A DNA stretch of 64,000 nucleotides, from assembly GCA_025200525.1 (NCBI GenBank), contig CM045762.1:190055154-190119153 (forward strand). Reading direction: 5' to 3'. Shown in pieces: positions 46,950-58,299 of this stretch. Numbering within the stretch: the stretch's first letter is position 1; each line of letters opens with the position of its first letter. The notes under the pieces are model-generated. The model did not search any database, was not told the origin of the DNA, and saw nothing but the letters and a program-made list of their open reading frames with translations. Both the position numbers and the translations under genes were made by a program. Source of the stretch: Camellia lanceoleosa (lineage: Eukaryota > Streptophyta > Magnoliopsida > Ericales > Theaceae).

Positions 46950-47840
46950 ACTTAACAGGTATAATATTGTTAGCAATATGCATGTCATGCAAAATGAATG
47001 CAAGATGATATGCAATATATACAAAATGATGTATGAATAATGCAAATGATAGTGCAATGCAATCGAAACTAATGCGAACTACATGCAGGGCAATTGAATC
47101 ATGATCCAAACCGGAGCGGTTCGAAACCACACAAATGTCAAATAGATTGATGGAGGTGACAAGTCTGTCTCCCATAGAACGATGTCTGATCTATGAGTAC
47201 TTCGTACGGACACAAGAACAAGTATTAGGTGGAATGACATAAGTGGGGAAACGACCCGCTGGGGAGAGAATAATGATCCTAATGCCGGATGCAACAATTA
47301 CACTACAATGTAATATACGATTATGGCGCGCGAGCCAAACCGTATCTCGCCTAGGAAAGGCATGTACACATACGAACCATGCCTAACACAGAAAAGGTAC
47401 CGCAACCTCAAACCAAGTTCATCAAGGAATAGGCGCGATGCACATGGACCATGCTTTGACGTGAAAAGTAAGGGCACATACCAGACCAAGCTCAACAAGG
47501 AAAGGCGCAAGCCATAGATGGAGGTGATGCAATGGATACATGCAATGGAATAGATATTTACAGAAAATGCATGACATATGCACCATACTACAATGATGAT
47601 GTATGACATATGCATGTTTTTTTTTGTTTTTTGAAATGCATGATGTATGCAATATTTACGAATGATGCATGACAATGCACGCGTTTTTTGTTTTTGGTTT
47701 TTTTGAAATGCATGACATATGCAATAGAATACAATGGTGATGCATGAAATGCATGTGTTTTTGTTGTTTTGAATGTTTTGAAATGCATGACATATGCAAT
47801 AGTATTTAATGATGCATGATAAATGCAATATGATGCAATG
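46950..47840. repeat. AT-rich tandem repeats in 3' UTR of element B
   Basis: Repeated words AAATGCATGACATATGCAAT and (A)TGCATGTGTTTTTTGTTTTT recur about every 55-65 bp between 47560 and 47830. Looser TGCAATG/TGCATG words run back to 46950. The long minus-strand Cys/His/Ile-rich frame here is a repeat artefact. Confidence 0.75.
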
Positions 47841-48139
47841 GCTGCGATTGCAGTTTTCCCTATTCTCCCAATGGGGCGATATACTAGGTTGGTTCAGTAT
47901 CCAGAATCGAGGCGTAAACACGCCGCCTCAACCTATGGGGCTTCCATACAGATTTCAAGCCGAGGGTACACCCCCTGGGTATTTAAACCAGATTTTAGTC
48001 TCGGAAATTCCGAACCTTTGCGTTCTAGGCATAAGCCGTTTAAACTCTAGTTTTCACCGTCCCCATTGGTCTCCTAGGAACTCACCAAGAACACGACGGG
48101 TGGCTTTACCAGACCACCGAAAGTCGTTCGGGCACGACA

Positions 48140-49100
48140 AACACCGAAGGAATTGCACCTTCAGAGGATTTAAGGTCTCCTAGACCGTGCGTGTTTAAGG
48201 TCTCGCCAGACCGGGGGGCAACGATGAGATGCACAAAACAACGCTATGGAATGCATGCAAAATGCAATGAGGTGCACCTTAATGCACCGAAGGTTTTGCA
48301 CCTCCCGAGGATTTAAGGTCTCCCAGACCGTGCGTGTTTAAAGTCTCGCCAGACCGTGGAACAATGATTACACAACACTCTAAGTGAGTACGCTGCGAAT
48401 GAGGCACGCCCAGGGATGCAAATGGGGCGAATGAGACGTGCGTGTCTCAAAAGATGGAAAATGGAGTGCAATGAGGTACGCGTGCCTCAAAGGATGGAAA
48501 ATGAAGTGCAATGGGGGTGCGCCAAACGGCGCGATGAAATGCATGCCAAATGCAATGAGGGGCAACTTTAGTGCACCGAAGGTCTTGCACCTCCCGAGGA
48601 TGTAAGGTCTCCTAGACCGTGCGTATTTAAGGTCTCGCCAGACCCGGATGGGGCATTGCATGAATTGAGATGCGGTGCACAAGACAGCACGATGTGCGGG
48701 ATTGCGCGATAGAATGCATGCCAAATGCAATGAGATGCGCAAAATAGCGCGATGCGTTAGACAATGCGAGTGCACAAGACAGTGCGATACGATGCATGCC
48801 AAATGCGATGAGGTGCACACCTCAATGCACCGAAGGTTTTGCACCTCCCGAGGATTTAAGGTCTCCTAGACCGTGCGTGTTTAAGGTCTCGCCGCATCGC
48901 AGACGTGTTTAGGGTCTCGCTGCATCGACGATGCGTGTTTAGGGTCTCGCCAGACCGTGCGTGTTTAAGGTCTCGCCAGACCGGTACGTGTTTAGGGTCT
49001 CGCCAGACCGGTACGTGTTTAGGGTCTCGCCAGACCGTGCGTGTTTAAGGTCTCGCCAGACCGGTACGTGTTTAGGGTCTCGCCAGATCGGTACGAAATG
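48140..49100. repeat. GGTCTCGCCAGACC repeats in 3' UTR of element B
   Basis: Longer units (48140-48930) alternate GGTCTCCTAGACCGT, CGTGTTTAAGGTCTCGCC and ATGCAAAATGCAATGAGGTGCA. From 48950 to 49090 the core becomes a tight 26-27-bp tandem array (starts at 48969, 48996, 49023, 49049 and 49076). Each core is a mini-palindrome GGTCT-CGCC-AGACC or GGTCT-CCT-AGACC. Confidence 0.85.
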
Positions 49101-49252
49101 CACGCACAATGCAGACAGGCCGGGGGCACAAACAAAAAAAAGCGCGAACAATGCAAATGAGGCAAATGAGGCGCACATACCTCATAGGATTTTGAAAAAA
49201 CAATGCAAATGAGGCCTGAATACCTCATAGCATCTACAAGAATGCAAATGAA

Positions 49253-49513
49253 ACACGTGAGGTGGCACACCTCGCGCGAATTAAGATGTATGCAAATGAA
49301 ACGTGTGAGGTGGCACACCTCACGCGATTTGAGATGAAATGAAACACGTGAGGTGGCACACCTCACGCGAATATGAAATGCAATGCAAACGAGACACGTG
49401 AGGTGGCACACCTCACGCGAATATGAAAATGCATGCAAATGAAACGTGTGAGGTGGCACACCTCACGCGTTTTGAGACGAAATGAAACACGTGAGGTGGC
49501 ACACCTCACGCGA
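49253..49513. repeat. Six-copy hairpin array (GTGAGGTGGCACACCTCAC)
   Basis: Perfect or near-perfect stems GTGAGGTG-GCA-CACCTCAC occur at about 49253, 49300, 49344, 49394, 49443 and 49487, spaced 44-50 bp apart. Flanks vary (CACGTG or CGTGTG on one side, GCG on the other), but the stem is kept in all but the first copy, which has one change. Confidence 0.9.
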
Positions 49514-49979
49514 ATATGAAATGCAATGCAATCGAGTGTAGACACCCCATTTTTGACCGTTCTCAAGACTTGGACGTCACCGTTGGAACACTCGGTGATC
49601 ATCCATATGTGTGTTCGTTTGGAGTTCCCGGAGTTCTCGGCTGCGCGCGCCCTGCCTCAGGACCTCCGAACTCGACCAGTTGTGTTTGGTTTTGCACCAA
49701 ACACTTGTGTTTTGCCATGAAAAGGAAGGCAATGCCTTGTTAGGCATCCCTACACACCACCGGCTGGGACCAGAGGCCACCGGCTGGCTGAAACTTCTAT
49801 CGGCACTTTATTGTGCCGACCGGCACTGTTTTTTTAAAAATGGCACTCTTTGCCGGCCGGGTACTGTGCACTTGCTTTATCAGATATTTTTATTGCAGCT
49901 GTAAAGTTTTTGCTCCCCTCCATACACGTGTATGGAGGGATGAGGCTTTGGTTTGCTTAATGGCTAAGCATTTTTTGCC

Positions 49980-49985
49980 TATAAG
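49980..49985 (+). promoter_or_regulatory. TATA box of element C LTR
   Basis: CCTATAAGAGAGAAGCTCTC: TATAAG followed by an imperfect hairpin (GAGAGAAGCTCTCCCTC), same arrangement as in elements A and B. Confidence 0.6.
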
Positions 49986-50483
49986 AGAGAAGCTCTCCCT
50001 CTTTGATTAGGGTTAGAACCTTTTGAGACAGAAAACCAGAGCTCATATATACATATATATCTATATCTCCCTCCCTCTCCTCTTGTGTGTGTGTTCTTGG
50101 GCCCAAATAGTGTGTTTTACCTCACTTTTGCACCATTACACACACTATTACACCTAGCTCCGAGATTGGGAGACTTGGAGGTTTGTTTTGAGTGATTTTG
50201 GACTGATTTTGATCACTTGAGGAGGGCTGGACCATCTGTTCTTCATTGGATCTTCAAGGGTGAGCTTTTCACTTTAGTTTCCCCATTCTTGCAACTACTT
50301 TTTACCCTCTTTGCTTTGAGTTTTTGAGTTTGTGTTTAACATAAAAGAGTCTTGTTTTTACTTGTTCTTGAACCTTCTTTAAGGTCATTTATGGTTTGAG
50401 TTAAGCCTCATTACTTTAAGCCTTGTTTGGCCACTTTTGGTGCCTTTTTCTTAGGCTTTCTTGTTTTGGTGTTCTTTGATATT

Positions 50484-50519
50484 CTCACCACTGAAAACCA
50501 GTGGGTTTTCAGTGGTGAG
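50484..50519 (+). other. Conserved LTR stem-loop, element C
   Basis: CTCACCACTGAAAACC pairs over 16 bp with GGTTTTCAGTGGTGAG, loop AGTG. The inner stem differs from A and B on both sides, so pairing is preserved. Confidence 0.85.
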
Positions 50520-53285
50520 GATGATATTTTCGAGTCTCATCTAAGGGAGAGACACCCCTCTCCCTTTGGTCCTTTGGTTGGCCTTTGTTTTGGCTCATAG
50601 CATAACATGCATGCATGCTTTCCTTAGCTTTCATTTCAGAGCTTCATTGTGTATTTTAGGTCATGTGTGACCTCTGTTTATAGTTGATTTCATGGCCTCT
50701 TGCATGCTTTCCATGTTGGTTTTAGAATGCTATTTCATGCCTATAAGTAGTGTCATGCTTTGAGCCTTGATTCTCGCATGTTTTAGCTTGGTTTCATGGG
50801 GATATAAGCATCTATTTGCCATATAATAGGGCTGTGAGCCACTGTTTTGGACACCCTTGGTATGCTTGGTGTGCATGTTTTGCATTTTAGGCTTGTAAAC
50901 TTTGCTTCCATAGAGTTCTAGCATGATTGACTTGCTTTGATCTAGTGATTTGGCATCATATTAGATCTCATTTCATGTCCATTAGTCATGTTTGCATGTT
51001 GGCACATGTGGCTTAGTTCATGTTTTAAAGATATGCTCTTGAATGCTTTAAAATAGACATTGTGCATGCTTCCATGTTTGGTGCATTTTTGGGGGTACCA
51101 TAGGAGGATTTGGGTGTCATTCCACATGCTTAAAATCTGTTTTGGTTTGTTGAATGCATGTCATGAGTGGTTGTATGAATGATGTCAAATTACTCTCTTT
51201 GGTGTCCTAGACTTGGGCCCATTGAATAGCATGTTTGTGTGGCATTTTCATCATGTCGTGAGGCTTGTTTTGCCCTTGTTTTTGGGAGCTTGGGGCTGCC
51301 CTCTATGGCTTGAGTCCATTGTTACATGCTTATTTCATGATTGTTGCTTGCTTGGTCAATATAGCCTTGAATGTATGCTTGTTAGTTCCATGTTAATTGG
51401 CCCATCTTGCATGCCATTTATATCCTACATACTTTAGCTCTTTGCATGCTTAACGTGATAGGTTACATTGCATTTGAGCCTTGCTTGCATACTTGCATCT
51501 CATAGCTTGGTTTGGGGTTGTCAAGCCAAGCCTAGGGTTGAGGGGAGTTCACATTTCAAGTGGTGTAACTCACCTCAATCCTTGGTCACTAAGGCCCTTG
51601 ATTTCCATTTGATAGGGACTTAGTATTCATTTGTTGTGTTGCATGCATATTTACATTAAAATGAGCAATCTTGGTTCCTTAGGCTATCATGCATCAAATG
51701 CACAATTGATAGCCCTAGAACCAAGAGCCACACCCCCTTGAGTCCCTAAACATGATAGGAGATGTTGGACATGCTCACATTTGCCCAAAAACCATGCCTA
51801 TGCATTCTTTGTCATTCTTCTTCTTTGTCATCTGTCAGTGCGAGGATTTTTACGCCGGCCGTGAAAAATAGTCTTAGACGGCACTATTTTGTGCCGATAA
51901 TTACCAAGTTCAGCCGGTGGCCACTGGAGAAAGCCGATGACTACACTACCCAGCCGGTGGATCATTTCAGGCTTTTTGGAAGGTATTCTGAAGTTTTGAG
52001 AATTTTTTGAGAGGCAGAGCAGTAAAAACAGAGACAGTAGTGCCAAGGTGTGGGCTTTTCGGGCAAGGCGGGCATCGGGCATGCATCATTCGCGCATCCC
52101 AAGGCAGGGCCGAGGCCCCATTTCATTTCACTTAGATGCTTTAATTTCAGTACTTAGAAATTTGTAATAACTTATTCATTCATTTATTCTTCGGTCTGTA
52201 TTATTTATTTATTCGGTCCCTCCGAGCGAGGGCGCAAATTGTAATAAGTGTGTGTGAGTGGGTGTATGTCTTCCAACCCCCACTTCTTCCTAACCCTTTT
52301 ATTTACGCGCTTTCAGTGGTAGATTAGGGCATTTTAAATTAGCATACCCTATGCAATGCATGCGTGTATCCATGCATTTGTTTACATGCACCGGGCTCGG
52401 TACATCATACAAACTGCATCGCAATTTTCAAATTCCAAAATTGAATATGTGCTATGTGATAGCATTACATATCCCATGCTTAAGATAGCGAGCTTTGTCT
52501 AGCGCATTCTTACTGTGTTGCATTAGCCATTTAACATGAACTAGGTCATGCATTGTTTTGCTAACTAGTTTCTTGTTTTTACGACGAGTACTAGGTGAGC
52601 TTTTATGCTTTAGCATATCACATGTGTGTGAGTGTTGACATAATAGCATGACTACCATGAGGCTAAGTGCTTATGTGATATAAGCGCTTGAATGCTGTGG
52701 ATGGAGGTCGAATTACAATTGGGATAATACATTAAAGCTGTGAGTTTTAAGCCTTTGGATAGTGGCAAAAATCATCTTTTAAAGACCACTCGAGGCGGCA
52801 AAACCGCATTTTAGCCTACTTACGAGTAGCAAACCATTTTCCAAGCGAACATGTAAAGTTTTATTCCAATTTAGGCGATTTGGTCTATACTTGTTTCTTT
52901 GTCATAACATAGTAATTCTAGGTTAATAATTGGAATAAGAGCATATAAAGTTTTCAAAAGCGGATATCACGGTTAGTAGAGGCGGTCTTGGACGGGCGAA
53001 AGAGTGCTCATAGTGACCTTCCCGATCGTACCCAAGCTCGAGCCAAGACCACTTTGGTGATAGCGGACACGTGGCCTTGACCGAGTCGGGTTTCCTAAAT
53101 TTCCCAAAAATAAAATATTTAGGTGGCGACTCTCATGTCAGCCCCAGTCCATGTTTGGCACTACTTTTCAAAAAAATCTGTTTTCTCAAACGATTTGCCG
53201 GATCTGGACTCTTTGGTTCAGATTTAGAACTCACACAAATCGAGTCCGAACTGTAGAGTGTAGCCCACGGACGCCTTCTGATTTC

Positions 53286-53304
53286 TGGCGACTCTATTTG
53301 GGGA
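53286..53304 (+). other. Primer binding site of element C
   Basis: TGGCGACTCTATTTGGGGA, same 5' nine bases as element A's PBS, directly after the LTR and the spacer ATTTC. Confidence 0.68.
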
Positions 53305-54200
53305 GTTTAGAGCTTGACTCGAACTCGTGATATCTGTTTTGATTGCATTTATGTGTTTCTTTGCATTGCATGTGCATTGGTGCGCCTAGGACACCGTGTT
53401 GGCCATCTGCTATTCTGGCGGTTTCTTGGGAGGCTTGTCTTGTCAAGGCATGTCCGTAAGGCTGACCGGTTGCGGGCTCTGCCAGTATGGGAACACAAAC
53501 CCCGGTTTTACCGGGGCACCCTTTTTCGACCATTCGACCTAGTGCATAGTCGGAATCTGTAGTGACCATTCCAAACTAGGACAGGTTGCTTACCCGATAT
53601 AGGTTGTTTGAAACCGCTGCGTGCGTAGTGAAACCCTAGCTCCTGACAAAATAGGACAGGGAAACCCTACCCCAACATAGGGGTGTTTTGGTTCTCATTT
53701 AATTGCTATGTGCTTTAGAGTGTAAACTCTGCAGGGAACATCTGAATCGGTTTGCAAGTTTAAATGTCGGGCAGGGCATCGATGCAGTGTTTTGGGAATC
53801 AGTTGTCTGTGGATATCAGATTCAGGCCTAGGGGCAATGGTTCATGATCAGTGATCAGTGGTTGAGAAACAGTGTATCCAGCATTCGACCGTTTATTTTA
53901 AAAATACCCGACCGTGTGTTGTGTGTTTATTTACTTTGCGCCGTTATGCTGTCCGATTATCTGTTTATTTATGTGTTTTATTTATCTTTTTATTAGGTAG
54001 TTGAGCACAATTGCTACCGATCCGATAGATATTCCCCAAGCACCCTGGGTCAGAGGTCGTCGACTTCTTCGATCGAGGATCGATGAGCGGACAACGATGT
54101 ACTACTCACTACCCGGTTACTAAGCGAAAGTCGGCAAAGGCGGACATCAAGACTGTGATCGATCGAAGGGCTTTGTCTACCCCACGTGCTCGATGAGATC
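53305..54200 (+). other. Untranslated leader of element C
   Basis: Homologous to 20968-21862. Contains the hairpin CCCCGGTTTTACCGGGG (53500-53516; 7-bp stem, TTT loop). No coding signal. Confidence 0.6.
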
Positions 54201-55911
54201 GGGGTTTTGTATCACCACGAGAGGAATTTATACCAATAATTCAGCGAACAAGATAGTATGGCGGTTTGGAGGAGATGGTGCGCCACCTTCAAGAGACATA
54301 AAGCAATGCAACAGAGGATGCGTCCGTCGAGCAGAACTTCGCCCGAACAACGAGCCACGATTTGTGAAAACGGCGAAACAATTGCGGGCTAGACGACAAA
54401 GCTGGAGCATCTGCCGCATCAAGTTCCTCCCCACGGAGTTCCTAACGACGGAGGCGGCCAATGTTGAGACTATCTGAGCTACCCCAGGACCACCCCACCT
54501 CCAACCCTACCCCAAATTCAACCTCAACTATCAAAAACACCCACCAATCTACGGACTCTCCTTTGAGTTTGAGGCTGATCCACCGCACTCAAATTAAGCA
54601 AGCTTGAAAAGCTATTCAAGAGATCTCAAGGGGTCAAGACTATCCCGATATTGAAGATGGTTACCTTGGCCTTGTTGTGTATTGCCAAGCAGGTTCAAAA
54701 TGCCTCATATCGATCGGTTCGATGGAGTGCGAGGACCCTATGGTACATTTAAGACTATTTTCGGACGTCCTAAGGCCAATGGGCCTCGATGGCTCGAAGT
54801 TATCTCTGTTTGGTCGGACCTGTCGGTGTGGGCGTCGGCATGGTATGCTAAGCTAGATGATGGCGTGAAGAGAAATTGGGGCCGAAATGGTGAGGCCTTC
54901 ATCGCTTGATATTCATACAACACGCATGATTGAGATCACTACTCGTGATCTCGAGACAACGAACAAGATCCTAAGGAGAGTTTTTGAATTCGTAACGGAT
55001 GGAGGGCCAAGGCTTCAATGATGACCTTAAGGCCTACGGACAAGGACTAGATTCGGATGATTGTCGCAATCTCTGACGAAATTGATGCAAAAGATGATAG
55101 TAGTCCCATTTCCCACCTTTTCGACTGCATGAAATGGGGTGCAGTTGAAGACGCATTGAAACAAGGTTGGATTGATAGTGATCGGGAGCAACCGAAGGAC
55201 CTTGGTAGTAACACTATCTGAGGCCGAGTGGCACATCTGCTACGAGAACCTCAAAGTGAGCATGGTCACCACAAACCCCCACAAAGAAATCTGGCAACCG
55301 CCATTCTCGGTGCGTCAGGAAGCAACCCTAAACAACCAAATACCCACCCAAAAATTCGGAATTTTCGCTCCGCTCTATATGCCCCTATCCAAAGCTCTAG
55401 GGTATTAATCAAGAAAAGGGCACTGAGGCCCACAGGCGGCCCTACGGAAAAACTCCCTCCTACCCATAACCCGACCAAATATTGTGCATTTCATCAACAG
55501 CACGGTCACGACACCGACCAGTGCTATCGGTTACGCCATGAAATCCAAGATCTCATCGATAACGGGGTGATTTTGCCTCCCGAGAAGCCCAATGTTACCA
55601 CAAATCCCCTCCCTGCACATAACCAACCCCCACCACCTAAAAGACTTAATTTCATCCATACTGGGGCCGTATCTTATGACCCTAGTGTCTATATCACACC
55701 CACCCACTTGCCTAAACCAGAGGTGTTCCTCCCTGAGTGCACTGACTTGTGCATGATGGACATCTCCGTAGCACAGCCTAAGCCGTCAGTGGTGACCGCC
55801 GAGAACAGGAGAGAGGGGACCCCGAAGGAGAAAAGGGTTGTTGAATCAGAGTCCGCGGAATCTGGGAGTTCTGATGGGAAGACATCTGATCCAGTGACTA
55901 CATCTCGTTGA
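54200..55911 (+). pseudogene. gag: Decayed gag of element C
   Basis: Broken frames match gag of element A: the Gln-rich N-terminus near 54250-54450, LSLRLIHRTQ-like remnants near 54570, then DGVKRNWGRNGEAFIA (54858-54905) and the Asn/Pro-rich spacer. The last segment (from about 55430) is open: GGPTEKLPPTHNPTKYCAFH, HGHDTDQCYRLRHEIQDLID (CCHC-like), then a Pro-rich tail with RLNFIHTGAVSYDPSVY. Frame shifts coincide with single missing bases at short runs. Confidence 0.75.
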
Positions 55912-56887
55912 TAAGCCAAGGTAGGCCGGGATGGAGCGCCAGCGGGAGAATTGTGCATGATCAGAAGGATAGTGCAGGACAAGGAATCGATGATGTGACA
56001 ACCGTAGGAGGACTGGCCAATCTACAACTCCTGCGACCAATATCCGGAAGGGCCTTGCGATTGCGTGGTTCAATTATGAAGATTGATAGAAGCTACGGGT
56101 GGTTGGACGATCACCGGATGTGATAGAAGAATTTGACCCGAAGGAAGCCCGGCGGGAACATCGATATGACGGAAAAGTTGAAAAAGAGTGTTTTGCGGAG
56201 AGCGCCAAGCGAAGAATTCGCTTCGAGTGGAGCATCTTGACGCGAGGAATTGTCGGCGGCGGATGTATTAGCACGGTCGAGCGAAGTGTTTGAGGATCTG
56301 AGAGAGCCAAGAAGGCAAAGGCCAAGTAGGATGAAACGGCTGTGTGCCTGAGGCGGATAATGCTACGAGTATAAGAATGGAAGATCTGAGTGATGCGAAC
56401 AGCCATGCGAGCAAACGGATGTTTGTCGATCGCCGATGGGATGTGGTGGGAAGATGAGGATCTTTGTCTTGCCCATCTGAGGCGAAGGCGGGAAATGATC
56501 AACTGCGGTACACGGTACCTAGGGAAATTGACCACATGACCGCGTGGGCGGTATTTCAAACCTCCACACTTGGATCAACCAGAGGCCTCGGGGAAAGGAG
56601 AGAGGCCGAGAAGCGGAAAAGCGGCTTCGAAGAAGCCGTACTCAAGCGGTGAAAAAGATACAAGCAGAGATATCTCTATTTGGGGTTGCTTATGGCTTCT
56701 CGAGTGCCAGGGAGAATTTGTTTTATCGGCCATGGATAAGGCAAAGCTTTCAATAGAAACAACACGGAGCGACTAGTGGGGCTAGTCTTTCGGGAGGGCT
56801 ACCCGATGTTGGCGTTCTTCGATAAGGAATTACGCTGAGGGCACGAATCACAACAAGCCACTCTACATCTCGTAGAGTGTAGGATAA
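55912..56887 (+). other. Gag-protease linker of element C, strongly frameshifted
   Basis: GC-rich sequence continuing the polyprotein but with frames changing every 50-100 bp. VRYFKPPHLDQPEASGKGER can be read near 56544-56600. No single frame survives. Confidence 0.5.
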
Positions 56888-57673
56888 ATGGATACGGTAG
56901 TCCTTGTTGATCTGAGGTCCGCCATCAACGTCTGCCGCATGAGGACTTCTGTGATCGGTCTGAAAGTCGCAGACTTTGTACCAACAATCCAGGTCATCAG
57001 GGCATATGACAATACAAGCCGAGAAGTGATGGGGACCGTTAAAATCCAGACCAAGGTCGGGCCGGGACAACAGGAAATAGATTTTCATGTCTTGGAAGTA
57101 CCTGCAACTTTCAATTTGTTATTGGGGCGGCCGTGGCTGCATCAAGTGAAGGCAGTATCATCTACTTTACACCAAATGGTGAAATACCCCTACGGGAAGG
57201 GAGTAGCCATCGTCTTCGGGAATTCATCGATTCATCCGCCACCGGAAGTATCCACACCTATTCTGGAGATAGAGCATGGCCTGGAAGATGTGTTCATATC
57301 GGGTTTTACCTTGGCTGAGGCTCAGGTTGTACAGAACGTCATGGCCGCTAACGAAGGGATATATGTTAGTGCCCAAGCAGTGTACCTCATGAACAAACTC
57401 CAATACATCCCCGGGATGGGATTAGGGAAGAGCGGCCGTAAGGGCATTGCAACTTGGGAAAATGCCGCACAACCCTCACACCTTCGGCTTGGGTTACACC
57501 TTACCAAGGAAGATTGGGTAAGAAGGGGAAAAGAGATGGCTGGAAGAGCCAAAGCAAAACGGATGGGGAAACCTTTTGAATTGATGCACCGGCCCATCCG
57601 GGGTACCTTGAACGGACGTTTCGTCCGGGAGAAAGATTTCCCATACGTGGTTTTCCGGAGCCATGGTGAATAA
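56888..57673 (+). pseudogene. pro: Aspartic protease and G-patch of element C
   Basis: A 261-codon open frame. At residues about 5-20, VVLVDLRSAINVCRM stands where the retropepsin motif VDxGSAINV is expected, so the catalytic Asp is kept but the following Thr/Asn-Gly is replaced by Leu-Arg. VLEVPATFNLLLGRPWLHQ is the conserved retroviral-protease C-terminal motif (LLGRPW). YIPGMGLGKSGRKGIATWEN is a G-patch-like motif seen after the protease in Tat elements. Ends YVVFRSHGE and TAA. The long intact frame contrasts with the broken flanks. Confidence 0.82.
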
Positions 57674-58299
57674 AGAGAAGAAAGCATGCGGGATTTGAGA
57701 TTTTCTTGACTTGCGTTATCTGGGGATGATGTTCTTTGAAGAAGCGAGCAGACCCGGCAGTTGAAATTTGAACATAGCAAGGAATTGGAGTCTGCGGACC
57801 TGAGTTTGAAATGGGGTATGGCAGCTGTCTACTTCGGATCCTTTGATCAACCCGGTTGTGCAGGGGATGACTCCTCGGTGTCCATGATTAGAGATGAAAG
57901 CGGTACGTGGGCCAACCGGTGACTATTTTGGATCGTCCATCGCACCCTCCCTCATCTGGCGATCTGAGGAGGATTTTTATCAAGCGACAAGGGTCGGTGG
58001 TGGGAATCTGATTCCACCGAGTCTTGTGAGTCGGAATCGAGTTCAACTTGTCTGAGTCTGAGTCCAGTATTCACAGGAGTGATAACCGGATGCCGATCCG
58101 TCCGGTCGTCTTTTCTTTCTCCTTTGAGTCTGTTGTGAGAAGAATCGGACGGTTTGGAAGTATCTAATGAGAATGAGGTAAGCGTGGTTTCGAATACTTT
58201 TACTGCCTTTGGTTTATTGCTTAAATCGGGACTTTCAAAATTTTGATGAAAGCAGCGAGGGCGAAATTCCTCGGTTTTACAACGACTAATTGAATAAGA

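Larger units (their letters stand above)
42762..49536 (-). mobile_element. Element B: 3' portion of a Tat/Ogre-like LTR retrotransposon, minus strand
   Basis: The 3' LTR is 46480-42762 (reads TGTAGACACCCC ... GTGTTACA), preceded on the minus strand by the PPT TCAAAGAGGGGCAAC. The internal part (46481-49536) aligns with the region before the 3' LTR of element A: 46490-46860 with 28980-29270, and 47880-48060 with 26880-27110. B adds its own tandem repeats. It stops at 49536, where element C begins, and no gag or pol is present in the window. Either C inserted into B or B was truncated. Confidence 0.8.
49537..53280 (+). repeat. 5' LTR of element C
   Basis: Starts TGTAGACACCCCATTTTTGA. CCGGC cluster 49757-49860, TATA box 49980, stem-loop 50484-50519, second CCGGC cluster 51855-51960. 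The expected end TCTACA is altered (GGACGCCTTCTG), so the right border is approximate. Overall text matches element B's LTR more closely than A's. Confidence 0.85.

Noticed and set aside
47298..47921. 207-codon minus-strand Cys/His-rich frame
   Set aside because: It runs through the TGCATGACATATGCAAT repeats of element B; no domain and no start context.
48380..49459. Minus-strand frames of 146-154 codons
   Set aside because: They cross the GGTCTC and GTGAGGTG repeat arrays and encode only repeat-derived peptides.
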